A stretch of 64,000 bases of DNA from positions 97,097,157-97,161,156 of the forward strand of contig NC_080680.1 in the NCBI RefSeq assembly GCF_030445035.2. The letters run 5' to 3'. The notes beneath the pieces were generated by a model. That model ran no database searches and was not told the DNA's origin. It was given only the letters and a program-made list of their open reading frames with translations. Shown here piece after piece: positions 34,101 to 46,100 of the stretch. The translations under genes and the position numbers were made by a program. Position 1 is the first letter of the stretch; every line of letters starts with the position of its first letter. This DNA comes from Dasypus novemcinctus. Its lineage: Eukaryota; Chordata; Mammalia; Cingulata; Dasypodidae.

Positions 34101-37100
34101 TTTGGGGAACAGAGACCACGGGCTGTACTGGGCGCTCCGCTGGGGAAGCCGAGTTTCCGAAGTCGGGTGCTGTGGGTGCTTAGGCGGGCAGCTGGCCACG
34201 CGGAGACGCACGGCACCGCCCGAGTGAACGGCGCCGCCGGAGGCAGTGTCTGTCCGCACTCTTTATGGAGAGGAAGGCGTTGGGAGTGCGTCCGCGAGCC
34301 AGGGCTGCGGCGACCCAAGCGGCCTTCTCGCTCCTGCAATTGGTTCAACCCAAGACCCAGTTAGTTATTCAACCTACAGTTTCTTGAATTTACCAAGACA
34401 GGCAAGGCTGTAATCAGAGCGCTCTTACTGCGTTGGTTCCTCCACGCACTCAGGCATTTGCGAATAAACCTTTCCAGACGGAAGGGTGCAGGGGCTCTAG
34501 GGACAACAGAGGCAAATCTTCCCTGTCTCCTGAAGAACGCCACAGATGGAGGGGAAGAGCCAAGCAACGGTTTGAAAAACGGTGTGATCAATGCCGAGAG
34601 GGTGGCACAGAGAACTGTCGGATTCTGCGGAAGGGCACGCCTCAGAGATGGAACAGCATGTGCGAAGGCCTGGGAGTGGGAAGGTGCTTCAGAGGGACCA
34701 CGAAGACCTGGGACTGATCATCCTTTGAGCCCGACGGGAACTCATGACTGGACGGGAGGGGGCAGGGAAAGACTTGAAGAAGGTGAGGGAGGAGAAGGAC
34801 CTGAAGAAGATGGGGTCTGTTGGGCACCGTAAACCCCGGGGATCTTGGACCAGAGCCTGAGGGCAGAGTGGAGTCACCAAAGAATTTTAAGCAGAAAAGG
34901 GACAAGATTCGATGAGTGTGCTGGAAATAGCCCTGTGGCTGCTTTGTTGGGGATGGCTTGGCAGTGACAAGACTGAAAGCAGGGAGATCAGGCTGGAGAC
35001 TGGCAGTGAGGGGGTGGATGACGGGAAACATGCCTACATGGGTAGCAATGGAGACAGATTCCAGGGAAACTTAGGAAATGAAACCAGTGGCACCTGACGG
35101 GTGTGAGGTTGAAGAGAGGGAGGAGTGTATGATTTAGGTTTCCAAGCTTGAGGGACTGGATGAGTGGTGGCACTATTCCCTGAAATAGTACACAACAGAG
35201 GGCATGGAAGCTTAGAAAGTAGTGGCAGGGTCACAGAGGAAGTATCCACACTAGGAAGGAACCTTCCCTGGTGCCTGGGGTCAGGTCCTGGGCTGAACTC
35301 TGGGACAAGGGGGAGCGGGACCTTGCGGCTTCCTGGATGGGCTCTCAGTTTGGTGGTGGAGGCAGCTGCAACCAAAAAGCCACTTACAAAGCCGGAGGGA
35401 GAAGAGAGACAGATACAATCAGGGAAGGCTTATGGGAAAGGGTCATTAGAGCTGGGCTTTTGGGTCTGGGTAGGATTTATTTTGTCTTTATAACATTCAA
35501 AGTTTTGTATGCCACAGGCTGCAGGGTTCTTTGGACTTCAATCCTGGCACATGCTCAGACTAGCTGGGTACTTAGTAAACTGCAAAGCACTAGATGAATA
35601 GTAGGAGTCCTTGCTGTTGTCATCAGAGGAAAATGAGAACAGAAAGGGGTTAAATAATTTTCCCAGGGTCACTAAGCCAGTAAGTGCATATCTTTCTATT
35701 CTTCCAAGAAACCCCAAGCTTCTCTAGAGCTGGGGCTACAGCTTATTCTTCTTTTGAGTCAGGCTCACTCAGTTTCCTATCCTTGTGAGTTGTGTAACCT
35801 TAGACAAATTAGCTTACCTCTTTGATCCCCATTTTCCTCATCTGAGAAATAAGGATTAGTTGGGATTCATGTAAAACATGTAGACTCTTGCTGGGCACGT
35901 GGTAAATACTGAAAATTTGATAATTATTATTATGCTTTCCTAACAGTTGCAATATTTAATGAGCAAATTAATATACAAATATGAGTGGTGATTGTAGAAA
36001 ATTTGGGAAAGAGAAGAGCACCAAGAAGAAAATAAAAATAGCCCACCAGATCACCAACTAGGTGGGACTCAGCTGCAGAGGCGCAGCCTCCAAGCTAATA
36101 CCCTGGGGCTAGGAGCTTGGCGGGGGTGGGGGGGCGGGGGCTGAGGGTGGGAGTGGGGTGAAGGGGGGCAGCTGTGTGTGTGGGAGGGGAAGGAGGAAGG
36201 GGAAGGAGAAGGGGAGGGGGGAGAGGGAGAGCGGGGCGTGGGTAGTGGCTGGGCCTCGCCTCGCCACGGCCCCACCTCCCTGCCTCGTGTCCTGCAGTCG
36301 ATTCGGGACCAAGTGTGCACGGTGCGGCCGACAGATCTACGCCAGCGACTGGGTGCGGCGGGCGCGCGGCAACGCCTACCACCTAGCCTGCTTCGCCTGC
36401 TTCTCGTGCAAGCGTCAGCTGTCCACCGGCGAGGAGTTCGGCCTGGTGGAGGAGAAGGTGCTATGCCGCATTCACTACGACACCATGATCGAGAACCTCA
36501 AGAGGGCCGCCGAGAACGGTACCAACCTGCCCTGTGTAGCGCTCAGCGGCACCTCTGCCCCCAGCTCTCTCCCACATCGCCCCAGCACCCCACGAACCGC
36601 CCACAAGCCTCCAGGGACTGGGTGCTCCTTATGTCACCTGGAGGCAGCCTGGGACTGGGACTGCCGCAGCAGGCACCAGAGCATGTGCTTCTGGAGCCAT
36701 GATTTGCTAACTGTATCACCTTGAGCAAGTCACTGCTGATCTCTGCAACTGTTTCCTCACCTGTAAAATGGGCTAATGGTAGAATATCCTCTCAGAGATA
36801 GATGAGCTGATGTTGTAAAGCCAGAAGGCACTCAGTGACTGCTGGAGATGATTCTTAGAATGGGGCAGCTTATGCCATCTTTGGGTATGTCTCACTGGCC
36901 TAGGTTCTCAGCCCCTACAACTGCCTGGAACCAGGTTTAGGCCACTCCTGGAGAGAAGACAAGGCCCAGTTCTCCCACCTCCCACCCTGGCAGCTCCAAG
37001 CCAGAGGACTGAGAATGGGGTTTTAATCTTGGACCAGGGTCTCCAACTGTTAAGGGGAAAGAGTTCAGACCTCTGAGCCAGGAGCCTGGACCTTCAGTTT

Positions 37101-40100
37101 CACTTCTGGCTTGCTGAGCTGACACAAGACATTTCTTTCCTTCTCTGGGCCACAGTCTCCCCACCTGTGCAAGATGGATGTTGGACTTGAGTGATCTCAG
37201 TCTCTTCTGGTTCTGACACTGTGATTCCTCAGGACACATAGGCTCAGGGATGGGGCAGGTTCAGGTCTTCCAGGGGTTGTGTGGGCTGATTCACAGGTGG
37301 GGCGGGAGTTAGAGAAGGGGAGTGGAGGCTGGAATGTGGGCAGACGTGGGAACTTTCCCATAATTCCCCCATCTGGATCTGTGGAAGCTGCTAACTTCTC
37401 TGTAACATGGATTATTTTACTCCCTCGGAGTAGGTAGAGTATCCCTATTTTACAGGCGAGGAAACAGGCAGAGATAATCTGCAGCATGTGACTTGCCAAA
37501 TACTCGTCACCTTCATCCTATACTGCCCTACCTCAAGCTCCATGGCCCCTTATTCAGCGCTCATAAGGCTGGGGAGCCTGCTGGGATGTGCTGCTTCTGA
37601 GTTTCATTTTCCCATCTGAAAAATGGGCACACCAATTTTGGCTCTTCCTCTTTCCCCAGGAGACATTATTAACATAAACTGTCTGCTTCATCCCCAACTA
37701 TACTTTTGAGGAGGCAGCATGGACTATCTTTCCTCAATCCCCAGAGGCCACATGGAGGACCAGTTGGAGTCCCCAGAGTGCTCCATCATTGTTTACTGCC
37801 AAGATCAGGCTCAGTGGGGCTAGGTGGGGAGCAAGTGAAGCCCGGGTTCTAGGAAGTGACATGCAGTTGGCAGGCAAGTCAGCACTGGAGCTGGGATGAA
37901 AACCCTAGGGTCAGAGACAGAGCCTCATCAGTGACCTCAGGCTCACTGGACCACCACTAGTCACAGCCTTGCCAGTTAAACCCTAGTTTTCATAGCCAGG
38001 ACTGACCCCACACGCCTACCAGGCAGAGGCGCTAGGGGATTGGGGTCTTGAATCTCCCTTAATGGCCAGCCCTGCATGTTGGCTACTGTTTTATTTTTTC
38101 AACCAAATACATGTTCACTGTAGGAAAAATAGAAAAGATGGTTAAATGAAAAAGACGAAAATAAAGATCACCCAAACACCACCACCCCTCTTATTTTGTT
38201 GTATTTATTTCCAGATTTCTTCTATGTTTGTACAAAGGAGTGATTTTTTCCCCCTTCAATGTCGTGTTTTCTTAATTTAAAAAAACTACAATAAATTGTG
38301 ATCCGTGGTGGAGTTATTGGTGATCATTATTTTGTTCTTTGTGCTTATCTGTATTTTCTGAGTTCTTGATATGGAACATGTACTACTTTTATATTAAGAA
38401 AATGAAGTATTAAAAAATAAAATAGGAAGGGGAGTGGGTGTAGCTCAGTGGTTGAACTCCTGCTTCATATGTTTGAGGTCTGGAGTTCAATCCCTGACAC
38501 CTCAATTAAAAATAAATAAAATGAGAATATACTTAGTGTTTTAGTGCAATGGTAAAAGTAATACAAGTGGAAAGAGAATATTTATCATTTACTCCAGTTC
38601 ACAAAATTAAACCTTAGAGAAATAAGGTGACATGACTATTGTGATAACTTTAAAAAGTACAGAAATATTGAAAGTAAAGAGTCTTTATGGCAGCACTTTT
38701 TGGGAGTAACCACTGTTAACTTGGTGTAAATCCTTTCCATTTTTTTCCTTCCACCTGTTTTTACAAAAATTGGATCATAGTTCTGCAAACGGCTTGTTTT
38801 CTATCTCCATCAGCCTTCAGTCTCCCCCAGGCTAGCTAGGAGGGAGCCTAGTTTGGGGCGCTGGGGTCAGCCAGCTTGCAGAACCCCAGTCGAAGGGTCC
38901 GGGGGAAGGGCTTCAGTCTCTTCCGCTGTAAAATGGGGATAAAGTCGCACCTTCTCTGGACTGTGCAACAAAAAGCAAAGCGTTGGTTACTGAGCAGACA
39001 CTCAGCGATGAAAGCTCCTTCCCCCAAAACTGAGCTCAGGGTCTACGACCTTGGGATGCCCGCTGCCAGCCTACTCCGCACCTGACCCTTCCAGGGACCA
39101 GCTGCCCCCACCCCCGTCCTTTTCAGGCTGCCACTAGAAGAGACGGGGACGCGTGGTCAGCCGCTTCTGTCGCCCCCAGGGAACGGCCTCACGCTGGAGG
39201 GGGCAGTGCCCTCGGAACAGGACAGTCAGCCCAAGCCGGCCAAGCGCGCGCGGACGTCCTTCACCGCCGAGCAGTTGCAGGTACCGGGTCAGGACCCGAG
39301 CCGCCGGGGCGTGGGCGGGGCTGAGAGGCCTGCTGGGCCCGCCCCCTCTGCCGGGACCCGCGGAGGGCGGGGAGGGGCTGCGGCTGCCTGGGGCGTGGCC
39401 TTCGGGCCAGTGTGTCTGATTGGGCCGGGGCCGTGGACACCTCCTCGCGCTGGTGCCTCACAGCCCCCCGGCGCCCGGCAGGTTATGCAGGCTCAGTTCG
39501 CGCAGGACAACAACCCCGACGCGCAGACGCTGCAGAAGCTGGCGGACATGACGGGCCTCAGCCGGAGGGTCATCCAGGTGGGGGCCCGGGAGGGCGGGGC
39601 CTCGGGCTTGGGGCGGGGCCTCGGGGTCTGCGGACCGGCCTTGGAACACAGAGCGGGGCTGGGAGGGGGGGGAGGGGGGGCCAGGTCAGAGGCACAGGTG
39701 GCCGCCTTTCCTTTGGCGACAACGAGGCAGCCCCATCTGGAGTCTCCGGTCGGCGCGTCCGACCCTTTTCTGCAAGGCTGAGGATGCTGAGGCTGTCGTT
39801 CCAGGTGTGGTTCCAAAACTGCCGGGCGCGGCATAAAAAGCACACGCCGCAGCACCCCGTGCCGCCCTCGGGGGCGCCGCCGTCCCGCCTCCCATCCGCC
39901 CTGTCCGAAGACATCCACTACTCCCCTTTCGGCAGCCCCGAGCGGGCTCGCATGGTCACCCTGCACGGCTACATTGAGAGTAAGTGACCGCGGCACCCGG
40001 GCCCACCCAGTCTAAGGGAGAGCGGGGCGTGAAGGAGCGCGCCGGAGCCCTTGAGGGGTGGGGAGGCCTTGTGGAGCCTCGTGGATGAAGAGGCAGGCCT

Positions 40101-43100
40101 GCTGGGGGCGCGTGGGAGGAGGGAAAGGGTGGTTCCGCTGCTCTTCCACAGTGCGGCGGGACCCACAGTAAGACAAAACAACTCATCCATTCACAAAACC
40201 GTTTCCAGAACCAGGCAATAGAGAAAGAACCAGATGGGCAAGTCTTCATCAAGCTTGCTCTGATGGGGGAGAGCAAAGAACAGTAACCAGACAGATAAGC
40301 CTGTCGTTTTCATGTGATAATTCCTCCAGGAGAGGTGCTGGATGGGAGTGTCTGGAGAGGCATGTCTGGGGCTGCCTCTTAGTGAGCTGAGACCCCAAGG
40401 ATGGGTTAGACTTTGTGAAGCACAAGTAAGAGTAGGGGCATGAAACTGAGTGTGTGCAGGCCCTGGTCCAGAAAGGATGGTGGGCTTGGGTGTGTTTGGG
40501 GGAGTAGAAGGTGACCAGTGTGGCAGGAGCACCCAAGCCTGTGGAGCCTTGAGAAAATCCCTCAGCCTCCTTAAGGCTCAGTTTCCTCATCTGTAAACTG
40601 GGATAATAATAACCTACCTCACAGGATTGTGAGTCCACTCATACATTCAGTAAATATTAGGTGCCTTCTGTATTCTAAGCCATTCATACAACAGTGTATG
40701 AACGGACCAAAGCCTCTATGCTCCTGGAGCTCATAATCCAGAGTGGGATATGGGTGGAGAGACAGTCAGCAAATAAGGAAGGAGGACAGGCTTGTCAGCT
40801 GGGAATGAGTGTTGTGGGGGAGACAGGAGTGTCATGGTGGGGTGACCTCTGAATAGGAATCTGGAGGAATGAGGGAGCAAGCCATGTGGATTTCTGGGGA
40901 CGAGCATTCAGGGAATTTGCTAACAAGCAAGTGGTTATCACAGTTTCTTTCCCTGCAAAGTTGTTTCTAGTGACTGTTTCCTTGAAACTGGGCCTGACCC
41001 AACATACCCACACATACCCACAACCAAAGATCCTCCTTCTCTAGCTTCAAGAGAAAGGAAAGGGAAGGGAGGGGAGAGAGAGAACTGTTTATTGAGCACC
41101 TGCCATGTGCCAGATCACCATTCCCATTGTATAGACGAGGAAACCAAGTGCACACGGTAAGTTAGTGGGAGCCCGGTATTCCTTACTGGTTGGAGTCAGA
41201 GTCACAGGCTTCAATCCCCACCCCAACACTTATTATCAGTATGATGTTGGGTAAGTGTCTTACCTCCCCTGAATATCGTCTGTAAAAAGAAGGATGAGTA
41301 CCTATCTGAAAGCAGTGCTGTGAGCATCAAATGGGATAATTAAAGTCTTTAGCATTTAATAAGTGTTGGATAAGTATTGCCCAATATTGTGATGGTGGTG
41401 GTGGTTTTGATTGGAGAGCGAGGAGTCCAAGATTGCTGTTCAGTGTCCTGACTACTGCACCAGGTTACTCGTGGGAAACCACATCTCTTTATACTATTCC
41501 ATTTCTGAACTATTGGCTCAGTAGGAGGGACTCCCCCCACCCTTTCTTTTCTAAACAATGACTTATGTTTAGGTGGCAGAGAGCTCATGTTAGATACTTA
41601 GATCATCAGTTAAAGGCACTAAGGACCAGGGGCTCTCTATGTACCAGGAGTCTCAGCAACCAGCTAGTGCTTGCTGTGGAGTTGCTAATGGATCTGGTGA
41701 CCCCTTTGGGAGTGGGGCCATGGCCTCCAGAGTCCCTGGCCAGTCCTCTGTGCCCACATTTCATTGACTAGGTCTAGATCCTAGATCTCTGATGCCCAGA
41801 GAAGGGGCTGAAGGTGCCCTTTTCTCTTTGCCTTGAGGTGGAACCTAGTTTGAGGTGCCAAGGTATTTGGACTTGTTGCCTCTTGTTGCATGACCAAAAT
41901 TCACCTCATCATTTTGCTTCACAGTTAACTAAAATCAAGGGTCCTAAGTTTCCTGGAGCCATGGAGCTAGTAAGCTGGTACAAGTGTTCGAACCAGACCC
42001 TAGAAAATACACATACACGCATAGTTTTTCATGTAATTTCAGGCTTTTCATGGACCCTTAGGAACACTCCTGCTCAAGAATCCCCAATTTAATCCAAGTG
42101 CTTTATTCTGCAAATGGAAGAACTGTGACTCAGAAAGGCACAGTGACTTGTCCCAAGTCACATATCCATTGTCAGTTTCTATCCAGGTCTCTTTCCTCTG
42201 TGACCAAAGAGGATGAAGTCTAAGGAAGGACAAGCAATGGGCTTCTCCACAGGCTGAAGCATGAGAGATTTGTACCAGCCACAAAGATTAACTTTCTGCA
42301 ACAGTTTTATATGTTGGAATAGGAGATTCAGTCAACAGATATTTAAAGAATCCCTACTAGATCCTGGGCTTCATTCTAGGTGCTGGAAGTCTACAAAGAT
42401 CTATAATTTAGACAACAGACAAAAGTTCCTATACTCATTGCAGCTTATATTCTAGTTGGCAAAAGCATATAATATCAAAGAAGGAATAAAAATATACAGG
42501 AAGTCCACTGGTGGTAAGTGCTAAGGAGGAGAAGTAAACCAGGGAGGGAGGATGGAAGGGGGTGGTGGTATGGGGTTGCAATTATGAATAGAGTGATCAG
42601 GGAGGGCATCACGAAGGCAACATGTAAGTGCAGAGTTCCTTAGGCAGTATAGGCATAAGCCTTAGGGATACCAGGGGGATAAGAAGGTATAAGGCCTTGA
42701 GGGAGAACAGGTTGGTCACAGCCTTGCTTACAGAAGGAGTTCAGTACATATTAATTTATGAATATTGTTTATCAGTGACTGGACAGTTATATATATCGCC
42801 ATCCTATAGCACTTGAGAGATTATACAGCATCTCAACCAGTCTTGCCCAGGGTCATTCAGCTGGTAAGTGGCAGAGGTGAGAACTGGTGTCAGGGTTCCA
42901 GCCTGCAGAGCACGTGACAGATGGGATCCTGCATGAAGGCTGGGTTTGAGCTCCAAGGCATCCTCTCATCCACAGGTCAGGTACAGTGCGGGCAGGTGCA
43001 CTGCCGGCTGCCTTACACTGCGCCCCCTGTCCACCTCAAAGCCGATATGGATGTGCCGCTCTCCAGCCGGGGTGAGAAGGTAAATGGAGCTAGGTTGGGT

Positions 43101-46100
43101 CTGGTGGGGTGAGAGCCATCTCCAGTGATGGGTTTCTGGCAGCTTTCCTCACCCAGGAGCTGTACCATGCTGCTCTGCGGCAGACCCTCCCCACCCAGTA
43201 CGTTCAGGCCCTGGATCCCACTGCGGCCCCCTAGGCAGCCAGTCACTCAAGCAGCTGTCAGTTGTGTGTGTGTGCACTGCCATTTCCAAGGGCCTCCCTG
43301 CAGTCCCTGCCAATGGCTGGCCTTCTCTTCTTCCGATTTGTGAATTTAGTGCTTTACTGAATCGCTGTGGTTTCTGGGAGGGTTTCCATTGCACAGCACC
43401 CTGCCTCCCATTATCTCACTTGTTTCTTCTCTTCCTCCTTCATTCCTGTCTGTTGGGAGTGATTATCCTGTGCTGGCTGGCCAGCAGGGGCTGCTCTATG
43501 GAACTGAACAGTTAGATATCACCCAGTCTGGTGGCTTGAAGGTTTGTTTTTCATAAAGCACTGGTCCTTTGTTTAATCTTTTCCTGACAGATTAAAGTAC
43601 ATGGGCTGCTCTGGGTGAAACTGTGTCATCTCCCTCTCAGAAGTTTGGAAACACCTTACATTTAGTCTTAAAAGTCACTGCTCTCAGACAACTGTTTTTA
43701 ATTTTAGAAATGGAAAATTGAGGCCCAGGTAGCTTAAGGTCACAGAGCCTGGATGAGAACCTGTGCATTTATTTCTCTACTCATTCAACTTATTCATTTA
43801 TTTAGCCAGCATTTTCTAAGTATTAACTTGTGCCCAGGAGCCCTGAGTCAGTTGCCAGGAACACAGAGATAAGCATGGGAGACCACAGTCTAGAGACAGA
43901 TCTTTACAGTTATTAAACAGTTGTGATCAAACTGTAATGGGGGAAGCCAAGGGGCTGGGCTGGGCAGCACAGGAGAGGCACAGGAAGACTTCCCAGAGGA
44001 AGGTAGCATCTTAGCCCAGGCCCGAAAGCTGAATCTGTTTTTCAGGGAAGGAAGAAGGGAAAGCTAGCATAGGTCAAGTAGCAGCACATCTGCCTTTCCT
44101 GAAGCATGAGCCATCACGACTCTAGAACCCTGAGCAATTCACTGTTGCTGGCCCGCAGATTTGGGAGGAGGGGTAGGGGAGGGGGTCTCAGGGCTGCCAC
44201 ATGGAGGAACATTATCCCAGGGCAGTGGGGCTCTGGAAGGCGTGTTTCAGCAACATCATGGTAGAATCCTCAGAGAGGCTGGGTTGGAGGATATGGTAGG
44301 TGGCAGAGAGGCCAGTGAGTCAACAGGTATGGGGGTCCCGGGAAAGAGGGCCCTCAGGGTCCTCCAGGTCCACACAGGCCAGTCTTGAGTATCTCAGAAG
44401 TACCAGACAACTTGTAAAGATACAGATTCCCAAGCTTCACCCCTAGACAGTCGGACTGGGGAGGTCTGGGATAGGTCCCAGGGAGCTGCATGGTGAGCAC
44501 CTACTGTGTGCAGTTTCTGTGCTGGACACTGTGGGGAATGGCATATAATGCAGTGCTGTAGCTAGTCTAGCTGGACAGATGTATTTATAAATAAACAGTA
44601 GTGTTCAACACAAAATCCTGTGGAATCTGGGGGAGGGGTGAGCGTGCCCCAGGAAGTTCCCCTCTGAGGTTATCAGACAATTAGAGCTGCTGCTTGTTGA
44701 GCTCCTCCTTGGCTTGCGGGGGCACTTTACCCGCATTGCTTGCTTGATACCTCCCAACCACTAGGGCATGGGAAGGCTGTTCTCATGGTAAAGATGGGGA
44801 AACTGAGGCTCAGAGAGGTGACCCAAAATTGTCCAGGCACTCTGAAGCCCACGCAGTTCAATAATCGCTTCTATTTGTGCAGCACTTGACAGTTTACACA
44901 GTGCTCTGTCTAACTTCATCATTCACAGCCTCCCTGAGAGGAGGGTGGGTATGATTATGCCTAACTCCATTTCATACCTGCAGAAACTGAGATTCAGACA
45001 GAACAGGAACTGTGTCCCTGGGTCACTTAGTATGGGCAGAGCTGGCCTGGATCCCAGGTCTCCCTGATTAGGAGCTGCTTTCTAGTCAGGAGAGCATTCG
45101 TCCTGTTAGACCTTGGCACTGGGGCTGCAAGGTGGGCTGACATGGTTCCTGCCCTTGAGGAGCTCATGGCTTAGAGCAGGAGGCTCCAAGAGCAGGGGTG
45201 GGGAACAAACATGGCTTGCAAGGACCCAGAGAGGAAGTGATGAGTGCTGAGGGGAGAAGCAGGCGATGAGAAGAAGGGTGTTTTACCTTGAGAGAACAGT
45301 ACAGAGGCATGCAGGAGCTTGGGTGTGAGGGGCCTGCAGAGTATTTAGTGTGGCCAAAGTATGGGAAGGTGGGAGGAGTCACCAGGGGCCACTTAATGAA
45401 AGTCCCGGATGATCCAGCTGAGAGGATTGGGCATGATGTGGAGGGCGGTGGGGAGTCTTGGAACTATATAGGGCTAGACTCAGCCCTTGGAGAGAAGCCC
45501 TTGACTCCTGGTTGCTCAGCTCAGCTTGTGGTATGTCTGGTTCAGCCTGAAGGATGAGTGCAGTCTGGGATTTGGCTGCTTTGGCTGTAGAGGGATTCTG
45601 GCCACTACATTTGGCTGTTGAGTCAGAGTTCTTTCTCACTGGGCTCCAATTTTGTATCTAGAAGCACTGCAGAAAAGTATCTTTCTCCTTCATGACTTTC
45701 TACCCTCACAGTGCCAGGCCTTCCCTCTAGCTCATGGGGACCTTTTCTATCTACATATTGCCAAACTCATGGGGCCTTGGTGGACCATGGGGTGTGAGGC
45801 TGTGTGTGGTCAGCACAGGATGGCATGGGCTTTCTCCCAAGTTCCTCTAAGCCTGAGGCAGCCTAGCTATGAGGAAACTCAGTTCTCCCCTGGGGCAGGC
45901 CCTACAATTCACTCATGAAGAACAGTGCTGGCCTTGTCAGGAGAACAGTACTCTCTAAGCATTCTCAGGTTGCACCCTCTGCCTCCACATCACCACTGAC
46001 CATGCATGCCTGTGAGTTTCTAGAATATAACATTTCTTTTTGGTTATATCCCCTGATGCCATAACTTCTGAGCTTGGAAGTTTCTTAGAAATCGCGGATC

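Larger units (their letters stand above)
27386..36297 (+). other. LHX6: LHX6 intron 4 (8.9 kb)
   Basis: The longest LHX6 intron splits the gene between LIM1 and LIM2. It begins in CpG-rich DNA with cryptic repeats (27540-28150), continues through GT-rich low-complexity sequence (28780-29350) and MIR relics, contains a second CpG-rich block (33000-34350), and ends in a G/A-rich tract just before exon 5. No lineage-specific SINE is present. Confidence 0.9.
36519..39179 (+). other. LHX6: LHX6 intron 5
   Basis: A 2,661-nt intron with GTACCA donor. It holds MIR relics (36690-36855, about 37040-37200, 37395-37520), an old L1M-like stretch (38090-38810) and one young short SINE (about 38425-38520). 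Confidence 0.9.
39150..40130. other. CpG-rich block over LHX6 homeodomain exons
   Basis: Exons 6 to 8 and their two short introns (201 and 227 nt) form one GC- and CpG-rich segment, with repeated ggggcggggcc motifs in intron 7. Confidence 0.65.
39980..42975 (+). other. LHX6: LHX6 intron 8
   Basis: A 2,996-nt intron with GTAAGT donor, filled with MIR and L2 relics and no young SINE. Confidence 0.9.
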
